Shown here: in pieces, positions 38,376 through 46,686 of the stretch
How positions within the stretch are numbered: position 1 is the stretch's first letter
Layout: each line of letters begins with the position of its first letter
Source: an uncultured Actinomycetes bacterium
GTDB lineage: Bacteria; Actinomycetota; Acidimicrobiia; Acidimicrobiales; RAAP-2
DNA: 64,000 bases
Assembly (NCBI GenBank): GCA_903860915.1
Contig: CAIOSJ010000021.1
Location: 1-64,000 of the forward strand
Direction: 5' to 3'
The notes under the pieces: model-generated
What the model was told of the DNA's origin: nothing
The model's database searches: none
What the model saw: only the letters and a program-made list of their open reading frames with translations
Translations under genes and position numbers: made by a program

Positions 38376-39374
38376 CTAGGGAGTACTTGGGCCCCAACAG
38401 CACACCATCTCGTACTTCGCTTCAGTTTTCTCGAACGAAACGTCACTGATATCGCTGGCTTCAGCCCGAGCACTTGCTGCCAGAGCGTAATTAATCACAC
38501 GAGAAGCTGGTGGGTCGAAAAAACCTCCAACGTAGTACCGCAGACCCAAATCATCGGCTTCCATCATGAGAGATCGAGCAACGGCCACACCTCCGACGCG
38601 CGGCGGCTTGATACACACCAATTGTGCTGCCTTGTTTCGAACAATTTGCCGTACATCCTGAATTCCTCGCAGGCCTTCGTCAATGGCGACGGTGCAGCCC
38701 AAATGCAATTGAAGCTCTGCGCTACGAGCGAGGTCGCCAGGTAGGTACGGCTGCTCAACACCCACGAGATCAGCAGAAAGTTCGACGACGTCTGAGTGGC
38801 TCCTCACAAGTTCTAGTGAAGGTTGGGATGCGTTGTAGTCGAGCAATACTTCTCCTTTCCAATCACCGAGAGCTGAACGAATGTCATCAGCCCTCGAGGT
38901 TGGCGAGACTTTCATACGAACCCTACTGACACCCTGTGAATTCCATTCAGAGGTTGATCCTCCAACAGCAGAGATAACTCGCAGAATTTTGGGAACCTGC
39001 AGGGCGGGCATAAAATCGAAGCCTCCAGCACTCTTTGAGTAGCCATCGAGAAGAGCCAATTCGATGAGGGCCCACGCCCATCGGGAAGATGCCCGCGGTG
39101 CAGCCACCGTATGGACGTGACTCCACTGAGGAAGCTTGGTGTGGCCCACCATCGCAATCAGCATGGGAATTGATTTATTGCAAAGTTCCTCAATGACTCC
39201 TTCAACACCTGGATCACCCAATGTCGGTATTGCTTGCACGGGCAGTTCACCCGTACCTAGGAAATCCTCGAACTGGATGCGCAAGACAATTGTGGTGCGG
39301 GAGTGATGAATTTCTTGAGAACTTGCGACGGGGCTGGATAAATTCCGTGTGTTTTTGCCCAAAATTATCTGCAT
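38376..39374 (-). CDS. menC: o-Succinylbenzoate synthase (enolase superfamily)
   Basis: Dehydrates SHCHC to o-succinylbenzoate in menaquinone synthesis. The 332-residue product has the enolase-superfamily layout: catalytic Lys in RVRMKVSP (usual KxK is R-x-K here), metal ligands in LLDYNAS, GVEQPYLPGD and VAIDEGL, and the second catalytic Lys in VCIKPPRVGG. Dipeptide epimerases share the fold, but menF and menG in the same window favour MenC. The ATG at 39374 is chosen since the longer frame would run into the tRNA gene on the other strand. A TAGGGT box eight bases upstream may drive a leaderless transcript. Confidence 0.82.
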   Translation of the reverse strand: MQIILGKNTRNLSSPVASSQEIHHSRTTIVLRIQFEDFLGTGELPVQAIPTLGDPGVEGVIEELCNKSIPMLIAMVGHTKLPQWSHVHTVAAPRASSRWAWALIELALLDGYSKSAGGFDFMPALQVPKILRVISAVGGSTSEWNSQGVSRVRMKVSPTSRADDIRSALGDWKGEVLLDYNASQPSLELVRSHSDVVELSADLVGVEQPYLPGDLARSAELQLHLGCTVAIDEGLRGIQDVRQIVRNKAAQLVCIKPPRVGGVAVARSLMMEADDLGLRYYVGGFFDPPASRVINYALAASARAEASDISDVSFEKTEAKYEMVCCWGPSTP

Positions 39375-39413
39375 AATCAACCACCCTAGAGATACTGCTA
39401 CCGTTTCTACGCA

Positions 39414-39496
39414 GCCCGGATGGCGGAATGGTAGACGCGGAGGCCTCAAAAGCCTCTATTCGAAAGGGTGTGTGGGTTCGAATCCCACTCCGGGCA
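39414..39496 (+). tRNA. tRNA-Leu, anticodon CAA
   Basis: An 83-base class-II tRNA. Acceptor arm GCCCGGA pairs with TCCGGGC; anticodon loop CTCAAAA gives CAA for UUG codons; long variable arm; T-arm GGGTTCGAATCCC. CCA is not encoded (the gene is followed by CGC), unlike the tRNA-Leu(GAG) gene in this window. The fabD start codon lies 17 bases beyond its end. Confidence 0.95.
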
Positions 39497-39501
39497 CGCT
39501 G

Positions 39502-39507
39502 TATGTT
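39502..39507 (+). promoter_or_regulatory. Probable leaderless -10 box of fabD
   Basis: TATGTT lies between the tRNA end and the fabD GTG, which it precedes by six bases. This would let fabD be transcribed as a leaderless mRNA, with the -35 region falling inside the 3' end of the tRNA gene. Confidence 0.45.
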
Positions 39508-39513
39508 TTGTTG

Positions 39514-40425
39514 GTGATACTTTCTCCACTGCCCATAGATCCATCTTTGGTCGCACTTTTTCCTGGTCAAGGCTCCATAAGCGCCGGTGCCGCTCGGAAA
39601 TGGCACGGGCACGAGAGCTGGAGTCTCATCAGTGAGATTTCCTCAATGGCGTCGCGTGATGTCGAGGAACTCCTCCTCGAAGGGTCCGATGAAGATCTAA
39701 TTGAGACCGATAACGCCCAAATCGCCACTTTTGCCCTCTCTTTGGTGTCGTGGATGAGTTGGCGTAGCGCCAATGCTGCCGACGCCGGCTTCGCTCTTGG
39801 GCACTCCCTTGGAGAGATAAGTGCCCTCGTGGCATCAGGAATTATGTCCTTAGAGGACGGAGTTTCACTCGTAGTTAGCCGCGGCAACGCCATGCGGATC
39901 GCCGCTGACCATACTCCTGGGTCCATGGTTGCCCTCATGGGTGGATCGATCAACAACCTAGATCAACTCCTGACGTGCGAGGGACTGTGGCTCGCCAATC
40001 TCAACGGTGAGGGGCAGATAGTGGTCAGTGGGACCCTAGAAGCGATGGAAAATATTCGAAACGTCCATCGGAACTTTGGGTGGCGTCGAGCGACAGCGCT
40101 TCCTGTTGGTGGGGCGTTTCATAGCCCGTTAATGTCGGGCGCCCAAACATCACTCGATGATGCCCTGTCGAAGATCAATTTTCAGCGAGGACGTTTTCTC
40201 GTTTCTTCAAACGTCGAAGGTCGAGTGTTGGACAGTGACGCCGACTGGCGTGACCTCCTTTCACGACAAATGACTGCGCCTGTTCGTTTTTACGACTGCG
40301 TGAATTCCCTACCCTCAACGGTTACTAGTACCATCGAGATGGCTCCCGGTGGTGTTCTCACTGGACTGGTCAAGAGAATACGAGATTTCTCCTCGCACGT
40401 AATTACAGACGAAGTTAGGGAATAA
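39514..40425 (+). CDS. fabD: Malonyl-CoA:ACP transacylase
   Basis: Loads malonate onto acyl carrier protein for fatty-acid synthesis. The 303-residue product has FPGQGS near the start, the nucleophile in GHSLGE, and GGAFHSPLM with the catalytic His. The frame is open through the tRNA gene, so the start must lie after 39496; GTG at 39514 is preferred because of the TATGTT box six bases before it, though TTG at 39547 is possible. First of fabD-fabG-acpP-fabF; fabH is absent from the cluster. Confidence 0.9.
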   Translation: MILSPLPIDPSLVALFPGQGSISAGAARKWHGHESWSLISEISSMASRDVEELLLEGSDEDLIETDNAQIATFALSLVSWMSWRSANAADAGFALGHSLGEISALVASGIMSLEDGVSLVVSRGNAMRIAADHTPGSMVALMGGSINNLDQLLTCEGLWLANLNGEGQIVVSGTLEAMENIRNVHRNFGWRRATALPVGGAFHSPLMSGAQTSLDDALSKINFQRGRFLVSSNVEGRVLDSDADWRDLLSRQMTAPVRFYDCVNSLPSTVTSTIEMAPGGVLTGLVKRIRDFSSHVITDEVRE

Positions 40426-40427
40426 GA

Positions 40428-41132
40428 ATGTCGAGAGTCGTCGTCGTCACTGGAGCATCGCGGGGTATTGGGCGATCGGTAGCCCATGGCTTTATACACC
40501 TGGGTGATGTCGTCGTCTGCCTCTCACGTTCCTTGTGCGACCTAGACGGTCTCGCACTCTCATTGCAGGTTGACGTCTCCGATAGTGCAGCAGTTACCAA
40601 TGCCATGAAGCACGTCGTTGACACCTTCGGTTCAATCGACGTCGTCGTGATCAATTCGGGAGTTACGAATGACGGATTGGCGCTCCGGATGTCCGACGAT
40701 CAGTGGCGAAGTGTCCTGTCCGTCAACCTGGATGGTTCGTTCTTCACCGCCAGAGCCGCCATGGCAAGCATGATCAGGGCAAGGAGCGGCTCCATCATTT
40801 TCGTAGGTTCGGTGGCACCTTTTATCGGGATAGCTGGGCAAGCCAATTACGCGGCCTCAAAAGCTGGGCTCGTCGGTTTGGCCCGGTCCCTCGCCCAAGA
40901 GCTTGCGAGTCGTTCCATCACGGTGAATGTGATTGCTCCAGGCTTCATCGATACCGAGATGACGTCAGGTCTCCCGCGTGACGAGTCATCTTTGGCTGGT
41001 GTTATTCCATTGAAACGAGTGGGGAAACCCTCCGAGGTCGCCGATGCCGCAATTTTCTTATCCTCACCCAATGCTCGCTACATTACTGGTGTAGTACTTC
41101 CCGTCGACGGTGGTCTCTCCATGGGTTTGTGA
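40428..41132 (+). CDS. fabG: 3-Oxoacyl-ACP reductase (SDR family)
   Basis: Reduces 3-oxoacyl-ACP with NADPH. The 234-residue short-chain dehydrogenase has VVVTGASRGIGRS for cofactor binding, the Ser of IFVGSVAPF, the Tyr-Lys pair in NYAASKAG, and VNVIAPGFIDTEM. It begins two bases after fabD. Family is certain; the FabG role follows from the cluster. Confidence 0.93.
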   Translation: MSRVVVVTGASRGIGRSVAHGFIHLGDVVVCLSRSLCDLDGLALSLQVDVSDSAAVTNAMKHVVDTFGSIDVVVINSGVTNDGLALRMSDDQWRSVLSVNLDGSFFTARAAMASMIRARSGSIIFVGSVAPFIGIAGQANYAASKAGLVGLARSLAQELASRSITVNVIAPGFIDTEMTSGLPRDESSLAGVIPLKRVGKPSEVADAAIFLSSPNARYITGVVLPVDGGLSMGL

Positions 41133-41182
41133 GCCAGCAAACCCGAGCGCTCGCAGTATCATTAAGCAGAAAGGTAGGTCAC

Positions 41183-41422
41183 ATGGATCGTAGCGAGGCA
41201 TTTGCAAAGTTTAAAGACGATGCTGTAGAAGTATTGGCGGTTGACCAATCGCTTATCACCGCTGAAGCTTCGTTCGGTGACGATCTCGGTGCTGACAGCC
41301 TCGATCTCGTGGAACTGGTTATGGCGCTGGAAGAGACATTCGACATTGAAGTCGGGGAAGACGAGCTCAAAGACATTAGGACTGTCGGTCAGGCTTTCGA
41401 GCTCATCTACGCCAAGCTCTAG
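41183..41422 (+). CDS. acpP: Acyl carrier protein
   Basis: Carries growing acyl chains on a phosphopantetheine arm. The acidic 79-residue protein has the attachment site Ser39 in GADSLDLVELVMALEE. The ATG at 41183 has an AAGGTAGG ribosome site; the frame is open 54 bases further, into the fabG stop, but the conserved protein starts at MDRSEAFAKF. The last base of its stop is the first base of fabF (TAGTG). Confidence 0.95.
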   Translation: MDRSEAFAKFKDDAVEVLAVDQSLITAEASFGDDLGADSLDLVELVMALEETFDIEVGEDELKDIRTVGQAFELIYAKL

Positions 41423-42609
41423 TGCAGATAGGTCCAGGCATATCCGGTCATCGAGTGGCCGTCACTGGAGTCGGGGCAGTCTCCTGCGCCGGTGCAGGGT
41501 CGAGCCGGCTGTGGGAAATGTTATGCGAAGAAAAGTCGCGTGGCTCGTTCAACGTGCCGAACTTTTCCACTGACCATCTCGGTGGTGCGAAGGATTTGCG
41601 ACGACTAGACCCCTTTGCTCTGTACGCTCTCGCTGCTTCCGACGAGGCGTGGCGGCAAAGTGGACTCGAGGGCCCACTCGAAGACGCCGCAGTCATCATG
41701 GCTACCGGCATAGGTGGACTCCAGTCCCTCCTCGCGCAGGTTGACGTCCTGAAGACCAAGGGAGCCTCCAGAGTCTCCCCCTTCATGATTCCAATGATGA
41801 TGCCCAATGCCGGAGCCGCAGCCATTTCGATGCGTTTCGGTCTGGGCGGGCCGTGCGAGACAATCGCAACGGCCTGTGCGGCTGGCACGCACGCCATCGG
41901 GTACGCGGCCCGTCTCATCGCCTCAGGTCGATCACCCGTAGCGGTCTGTGGTGGTTCGGAAGCGGTTATGACGGATATCGCTCTGGCTGGCTTCGCCAAC
42001 ATGACCGCTTTGAGTACCTCCGGACTTTCGAGACCTTTCGACCGAGATCGTGATGGATTCGTGATGGGTGAGGGTGCGGGAACCTTGGTATTAGAGCAGT
42101 GGGACCACGCCGTGCGACGTGGCGCGCCAATTTTGGCCGAAATTGTGGGCGCCTCGTCGACTGCTGACGCCCACCACATAACTGCACCCGACCCCGAAGC
42201 TCGCGGTGCGATCCGTTCCATGCGACTAGCCCTCCAGGACGCCGGAATTGGCGCCGACGAGATTGATCACGTCAATTGTCACGGTACGTCAACGCCGCTT
42301 AATGATCAGGCTGAATCCGAAGCGTTGCGGAGCATCTTTGGTTCCCGCTTGGTTCCCGTGACGTCAAACAAGGGTCACTTAGGCCACTCGCTCGCCGCGG
42401 CCGGAGCGCTCGAAGCCATTGCTACCGTGATGTCACTTCTGCAACAGTTGGTTCCCCCTACTGCTGGAACAACTCACATCGATCCGCAGGTCGCCTTAGA
42501 TGTTGTCATTACGGCGCCACGAAAAGTCGACTTGAGGTATGCGATGAGCAACTCATTCGGATTCGGAGGCCACAACGGTACGCTGATTATCAAATCGGTT
42601 AATCAATAG
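41422..42609 (+). CDS. fabF: 3-Oxoacyl-ACP synthase II
   Basis: Condensing enzyme that extends acyl-ACP with malonyl-ACP. The 395-residue product has the active-site Cys152 in IATACAAGTHAIG, and the two histidines in NCHGTSTPLND and NKGHLGHSLAAAG. It starts with GTG in the TAGTG overlap with acpP. Its stop overlaps the 3' end of the convergent trpA by 11 bases. Confidence 0.96.
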   Translation: MQIGPGISGHRVAVTGVGAVSCAGAGSSRLWEMLCEEKSRGSFNVPNFSTDHLGGAKDLRRLDPFALYALAASDEAWRQSGLEGPLEDAAVIMATGIGGLQSLLAQVDVLKTKGASRVSPFMIPMMMPNAGAAAISMRFGLGGPCETIATACAAGTHAIGYAARLIASGRSPVAVCGGSEAVMTDIALAGFANMTALSTSGLSRPFDRDRDGFVMGEGAGTLVLEQWDHAVRRGAPILAEIVGASSTADAHHITAPDPEARGAIRSMRLALQDAGIGADEIDHVNCHGTSTPLNDQAESEALRSIFGSRLVPVTSNKGHLGHSLAAAGALEAIATVMSLLQQLVPPTAGTTHIDPQVALDVVITAPRKVDLRYAMSNSFGFGGHNGTLIIKSVNQ

Positions 42610-43366
42610 CTTGCCGTAGTCCCGTAATCGTTGCTGCCACTTCACTAGGTCGAGCACCTTCAAGAATTTGCCCTACGAGCAACGAACCGACAATGATGCC
42701 GTCTGCCTGGCGAGCAGCTTCGCTCGCCTGCTCGGCTGTCGTGATGCCTATTCCGATGTAGGAAGGTACGTCACTCCCATCTCTGATCATCGACACCACA
42801 TCTGAGCCACGTCCAGACTCGCTCGAGAGCCCAGTAACAGCCATGCGGGCTGCGGCGTAACAAAAGCCCTGGGTTTCTCTCGCAATAAGCAGAGCCCGAT
42901 CTCTGGGTGTGGATGGGGCAACCATTAATACCACAGCGAGGTCACTACGATTAGCCACCGTTCGCCACTCCCCCACTTCCTCCAGGGATAAATCAGGCAC
43001 GATTGTTCCACTAATTCCTGCTGATTCCAAGAGATCGACCGAACGTTGTATCCCCGCACTGTGGAATATATTGAAATACGACATGGCAATTAGCGGAACA
43101 CCTACATCCGCACCTGTGAGCTCGTCAAGGAGATTCGTCATTGTGGACCCTCTCTCCAGTGACACGTTGGCTGCGTTCTGGATGATGACGCCGTCAATAA
43201 TGGGGTCGCTAAAAGGTAGGCCTATTTCGATCGCGTCCGCGCCAGCGTCGACCGCAGCTCGAACATAATCGAGCCAATCTTCGGTGATTCCAGCCATGAA
43301 GTATGGGACGAGGGCCTTTCGACCTTGACTGCGGACATCGCGCAACTGTCGTTCGAGGGAAGTCAC
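42599..43366 (-). CDS. trpA: Tryptophan synthase alpha chain
   Basis: Cleaves indole-3-glycerol phosphate, feeding indole to TrpB. The 255-residue product has catalytic Glu47 in AIEIGLPFSDP and Asp58 in IIDGVIIQ. GIGITTAEQASEAAR and GIIVGSLLV form the phosphate site. It begins with GTG that shares a base with the trpB stop (TAGTG). Last gene of the trp operon. Confidence 0.95.
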   Translation of the reverse strand: MTSLERQLRDVRSQGRKALVPYFMAGITEDWLDYVRAAVDAGADAIEIGLPFSDPIIDGVIIQNAANVSLERGSTMTNLLDELTGADVGVPLIAMSYFNIFHSAGIQRSVDLLESAGISGTIVPDLSLEEVGEWRTVANRSDLAVVLMVAPSTPRDRALLIARETQGFCYAAARMAVTGLSSESGRGSDVVSMIRDGSDVPSYIGIGITTAEQASEAARQADGIIVGSLLVGQILEGARPSEVAATITGLRQAID

Positions 43367-44541
43367 TACTCACCCCTCAATACTTCGCGAACTTGCGCAA
43401 CATCTTTGTCACCGCGACCCGAGAGATTGATCAATACCGTTGAGCCGGCAGGTATTTTGCGTCCGGCTTCGCGTAGTACCCACGCGATTGCATGAGCGGT
43501 TTCCAGGGCGGGAATTATTCCTTCCATTCGACTGAGAACCTGAAGCGCTTCCAGTACCTCCGTGTCGTCGGCGGAAACATATTGGGCCCTTCCGATTGAG
43601 GCTAGGTGCGCATGCTCAGGCCCGATTCCCGGGTAGTCGAGTCCCGCTGAAATCGAGTGCGCCTCTTCGATTTGACCAACATCACTTTGAATGAGGAGGG
43701 ATCGCATACCGTGCAGGACACCCGGTGATCCCAAGCCCACCGCCGACCCACCCGCGGCTTCTACTCCAACCAATTTTGCTGTCGAGTTGGCGAATCCGGA
43801 AAAAATGCCAGCTGCGTTCGAGCCGCCACCAACGCAGGCCACTACGTAGTCTGGTGTTCCTACTCCTCGCTGACTTAGTTGCTCAGCGGCCTCGCGTCCA
43901 ATGATGCTTTGAAATTCTCGAACCATCCACGGAAATGGGTGCGGTCCCATGACAGATCCAAGGCAGTAATGCGTGTCCTCGACGCACGACACCCATTCAC
44001 GCATCGCTTCGTTGACAGCGTCCTTCAAGGTGCGACTGCCCGAGACCACTGGAACCACCTTCGCTCCCAACAGTTCCATTCGAAAAACATTGAGAGCTTG
44101 CCGTTGCGTATCTACCTCGCCCATAAAGACCGTACACTCCAGTCCCAATCGAGCGGCTGCGGTTGCCGAAGCAACACCGTGCTGTCCGGCTCCAGTCTCG
44201 GCGATCATTCGTGTCTTGCCCATCCGTTGAGCCAATAGCGCTTGACCCATGACGTTATTTATTTTGTGAGACCCCGTGTGGGCTAAGTCTTCACGTTTTA
44301 GGTATATCTCGATGCCGAGAGATTCAGATAGCCGAGCGCAGAAAGTTATGGGCGTTGGCCTCCCTCCAAACTCTTGCAACACGTGCTGGTAATTGTCAAG
44401 AAAAATCGGGTCGGCCCACGCTGACGTGAAGGCTTTCGTCAGTTCGATGCAGGCGGGCATAAGAGCTTCGGGAACAAAAGATCCCCCAAACTCTCCAAAA
44501 TGTCCGCCGGTGTCGGGACTTTGCATAAATAAATCACTCAT
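43366..44541 (-). CDS. trpB: Tryptophan synthase beta chain
   Basis: PLP enzyme that joins indole and serine. The 391-residue product has the PLP lysine Lys93 in HTGSHKINN, the ETGAGQHGVA loop and the phosphate-binding CVGGGSNAAG. The ATG at 44541 overlaps the trpF stop by ATGA; a start 12 bases upstream is less likely. Confidence 0.97.
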   Translation of the reverse strand: MSDLFMQSPDTGGHFGEFGGSFVPEALMPACIELTKAFTSAWADPIFLDNYQHVLQEFGGRPTPITFCARLSESLGIEIYLKREDLAHTGSHKINNVMGQALLAQRMGKTRMIAETGAGQHGVASATAAARLGLECTVFMGEVDTQRQALNVFRMELLGAKVVPVVSGSRTLKDAVNEAMREWVSCVEDTHYCLGSVMGPHPFPWMVREFQSIIGREAAEQLSQRGVGTPDYVVACVGGGSNAAGIFSGFANSTAKLVGVEAAGGSAVGLGSPGVLHGMRSLLIQSDVGQIEEAHSISAGLDYPGIGPEHAHLASIGRAQYVSADDTEVLEALQVLSRMEGIIPALETAHAIAWVLREAGRKIPAGSTVLINLSGRGDKDVAQVREVLRGE

Positions 44542-45209
44542 TGATCGCTCCAATCGAACGGCAAGGAAGTGCCTTCCCGCCGCGCTTCATCCGCGCTCCG
44601 AGCATAGGAAATGAATTCAAAGACGCGAACAGGGTCCTTGACGCCGGGTGCAAGCTCAACTCCGCTCGACACGTCCACGCCCATGACGGGATGGTTAAAC
44701 ACCGTCGAAAAAACGTTGCCGGGAGTAAGACCTCCGGCAGCGATCACGGGCGTGGTGAATTCCTGCTCAGCGAAAATAGACCAATCGTGTGTTTCACCGC
44801 TACCTGGCGTGGCCCCGTCAAGCAACAGGTAATCAAGACCAGCTGCGTCAACCGGCTGCAACAGAGGGCTTGAATACGGTAGGGCACGGATGACGGTTCG
44901 TACCCGGTCCGCTACATATTTCACTGTTGCCAAAGATTCAGAACCGTGGAGCTGCACAGCTCCAAGTCCAATCGAATTCGCAATCTCCGCCACGCGCGGA
45001 CCGGACTCGTTTTTAAATACACCCACTGTCAGGACGTCGCGTGGTAGCCGGCGAACTATGTCGTGCACCAAACTCGGCGCGACCTGTCGCACTGAGGGAG
45101 CAAAGACGAACCCAATAGCGGATGCGCCGAATCCGATACACATAAGGGCATCTTCTTCAGAGGTCACACCGCAAATCTTCACGAAAAAGCGATCGAAATT
45201 TAGTCTCAT
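44538..45209 (-). CDS. trpF: Phosphoribosylanthranilate isomerase
   Basis: Isomerises phosphoribosylanthranilate in tryptophan synthesis. The 223-residue barrel has the catalytic Cys in FVKICGVTSEEDA, AVQLHGSE, LLLDGATPGSGETHDW with the catalytic Asp, AAGGLTPGNV and GVDVSSGVE. Linked to trpC and trpB by ATGA overlaps. Many actinobacteria lack TrpF and use the dual-function PriA instead, so its presence here is informative. Confidence 0.95.
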   Translation of the reverse strand: MRLNFDRFFVKICGVTSEEDALMCIGFGASAIGFVFAPSVRQVAPSLVHDIVRRLPRDVLTVGVFKNESGPRVAEIANSIGLGAVQLHGSESLATVKYVADRVRTVIRALPYSSPLLQPVDAAGLDYLLLDGATPGSGETHDWSIFAEQEFTTPVIAAGGLTPGNVFSTVFNHPVMGVDVSSGVELAPGVKDPVRVFEFISYARSADEARREGTSLPFDWSDQ

Positions 45210-46009
45210 CCGAATCGAGGTCCTATCGGGAAATTAGAGAATTCACGTACGCCTTGGGCCGGGTTGGAGTGTTTGACCAGAGACTCACCGACGAGCACGG
45301 CGTCGAAACCTACCGCCGCAGCACGCTCGACCGCGAGAGCTTCGTGAAAGCCACTCTCCGCCACTGCCACGACCTCGCTAGGAATAGATTCAACCACCGC
45401 TTCCGCCCGCTGAGTATCCACCTTGAAAGTGTGAAGATCTCGTTGGTTGACACCAATCATGTTCGCACCGCTGGAGATTGCCTTCGAAGCCTCGTCTTTC
45501 GTGTGCACTTCTACTAATGCATCCATGCCGAGCACATGGGTTAGCGCAAGCAATGACGCCAATTCCACTTCACTCAATATTGCGACGATGAGAAGCACAC
45601 ATGACGCACCCATGTCACGAGCGTCAAAGACATCATTTTCACAAACCGTAAAATCTTTCCGCAGTATGGGCAGATCGGCAGCTTCCCTAGCACTCTCCAG
45701 ATCCTCGCGGCTTCCCCCGAAATGCTCCACATCAGTGAGAACAGAAATTCCGACCGCCCCGCCAAGTGAATACAGAGCAGCCAATTCGGCTGGGTTTATT
45801 GACAGTCCTAAATCCCCCAGGGAGGGTGAGCGCCGCTTTATTTCAGCAATAACGCCAATTCCCATTTGCCGGTGGAGTGAGATTGCTGAGCGCAGAGATC
45901 CACGGTGAGATGGTTCTATTGCTCGATCGCGCCAGTCACGGGTGTCGTTATACGCGCGGGCGCGATGGAAATTAGCTATCGCATCCAAGTAGGTGCTGGG
46001 CATGTACAC
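45206..46009 (-). CDS. trpC: Indole-3-glycerol-phosphate synthase
   Basis: Closes the indole ring in tryptophan synthesis. The 267-residue product has IAEIKRRSPSLGDL with the catalytic Lys, DLPILRKDFTV with a second Lys, VNQRDLHTF and VAVAESGF. GTG at 46009 has GGCGG seven bases upstream; the ATG at 46003 is the alternative. It follows the ygfZ-like gene by 14 bases. Confidence 0.95.
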   Translation of the reverse strand: MYMPSTYLDAIANFHRARAYNDTRDWRDRAIEPSHRGSLRSAISLHRQMGIGVIAEIKRRSPSLGDLGLSINPAELAALYSLGGAVGISVLTDVEHFGGSREDLESAREAADLPILRKDFTVCENDVFDARDMGASCVLLIVAILSEVELASLLALTHVLGMDALVEVHTKDEASKAISSGANMIGVNQRDLHTFKVDTQRAEAVVESIPSEVVAVAESGFHEALAVERAAAVGFDAVLVGESLVKHSNPAQGVREFSNFPIGPRFG

Positions 46010-46023
46010 ATCGTAACCGCCGG

Positions 46024-46686
46024 CTACTCAACAAATTCAGCGGTTGCACCTTGGTGAGACCTCGTCACGTCAAGCGACCTGTGGGCGATTGCCAACCCCC
46101 TCCAGACACCCTCGGACTCTTCAAAAATACTCGTGACGTCCTGCGGTCCAGTGGGTCCGACGGACTGTATCCACTCTGAAAAACTGGAGGGGTCGGTGCA
46201 GGTGAACGAAATCAGACGCCACGGTGAATTCCCTCCACGAGCGTCAAGTCTTCCGACCAGTTCCTGGCCGGTGAAGCAGCCCTTCGAGAATGAGATGGTT
46301 TTCTTCACGAACGTTGGACCGAAGGCGTGTGGAGTTAGTTCGGCTGCACATTCTTGTGTCCACGGCATAGCACCACGAATGCGCTCAGCATCGACGCTAA
46401 ACGGTAGATCTTGATTGGTTCGACCTTCAGCGAGACGACAATCACTCCGGAGCTTGAATCTCTGCAGACGCGTCACACAATCCTCGAGTAGCCCAGCGGG
46501 GACACTGAGAACGAATAATTCTTGCCCCTGTCGGGTGACCCACATAGGTGAAATCAGGGTCGAATTCGGCTCTAATAGTGCAGCCCAGTTGGGCACATCG
46601 GTCACATCCTGAGAGATCTGCCCCTGCAGGTACGAACTAGCTTCTCCACCTTCGACGACGATGTGACGCCACAGAGTGTCACTCAT
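46024..46686 (-). CDS. ygfZ: YgfZ/GcvT-like folate-binding protein
   Basis: A 220-residue protein of the YgfZ family, which helps keep iron-sulphur enzymes active and binds folate. The family signature appears as SKGCFTGQELVGRLDARGG, and the N-terminal SYLQGQISQDV is also diagnostic. The ATG at 46686 overlaps the trpE stop by ATGA, so it is an integral member of the trp operon. What it does there is unknown; none of the trp enzymes encoded here is an iron-sulphur protein. Confidence 0.85.
   Translation of the reverse strand: MSDTLWRHIVVEGGEASSYLQGQISQDVTDVPNWAALLEPNSTLISPMWVTRQGQELFVLSVPAGLLEDCVTRLQRFKLRSDCRLAEGRTNQDLPFSVDAERIRGAMPWTQECAAELTPHAFGPTFVKKTISFSKGCFTGQELVGRLDARGGNSPWRLISFTCTDPSSFSEWIQSVGPTGPQDVTSIFEESEGVWRGLAIAHRSLDVTRSHQGATAEFVE

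Noticed and set aside
41448..42221. Long open frame of 257 codons antisense to fabF
   Set aside because: It lies wholly inside fabF, which has all catalytic residues; the antisense protein is low-complexity (Ala, Pro, Ser, Arg) and matches no family I know.
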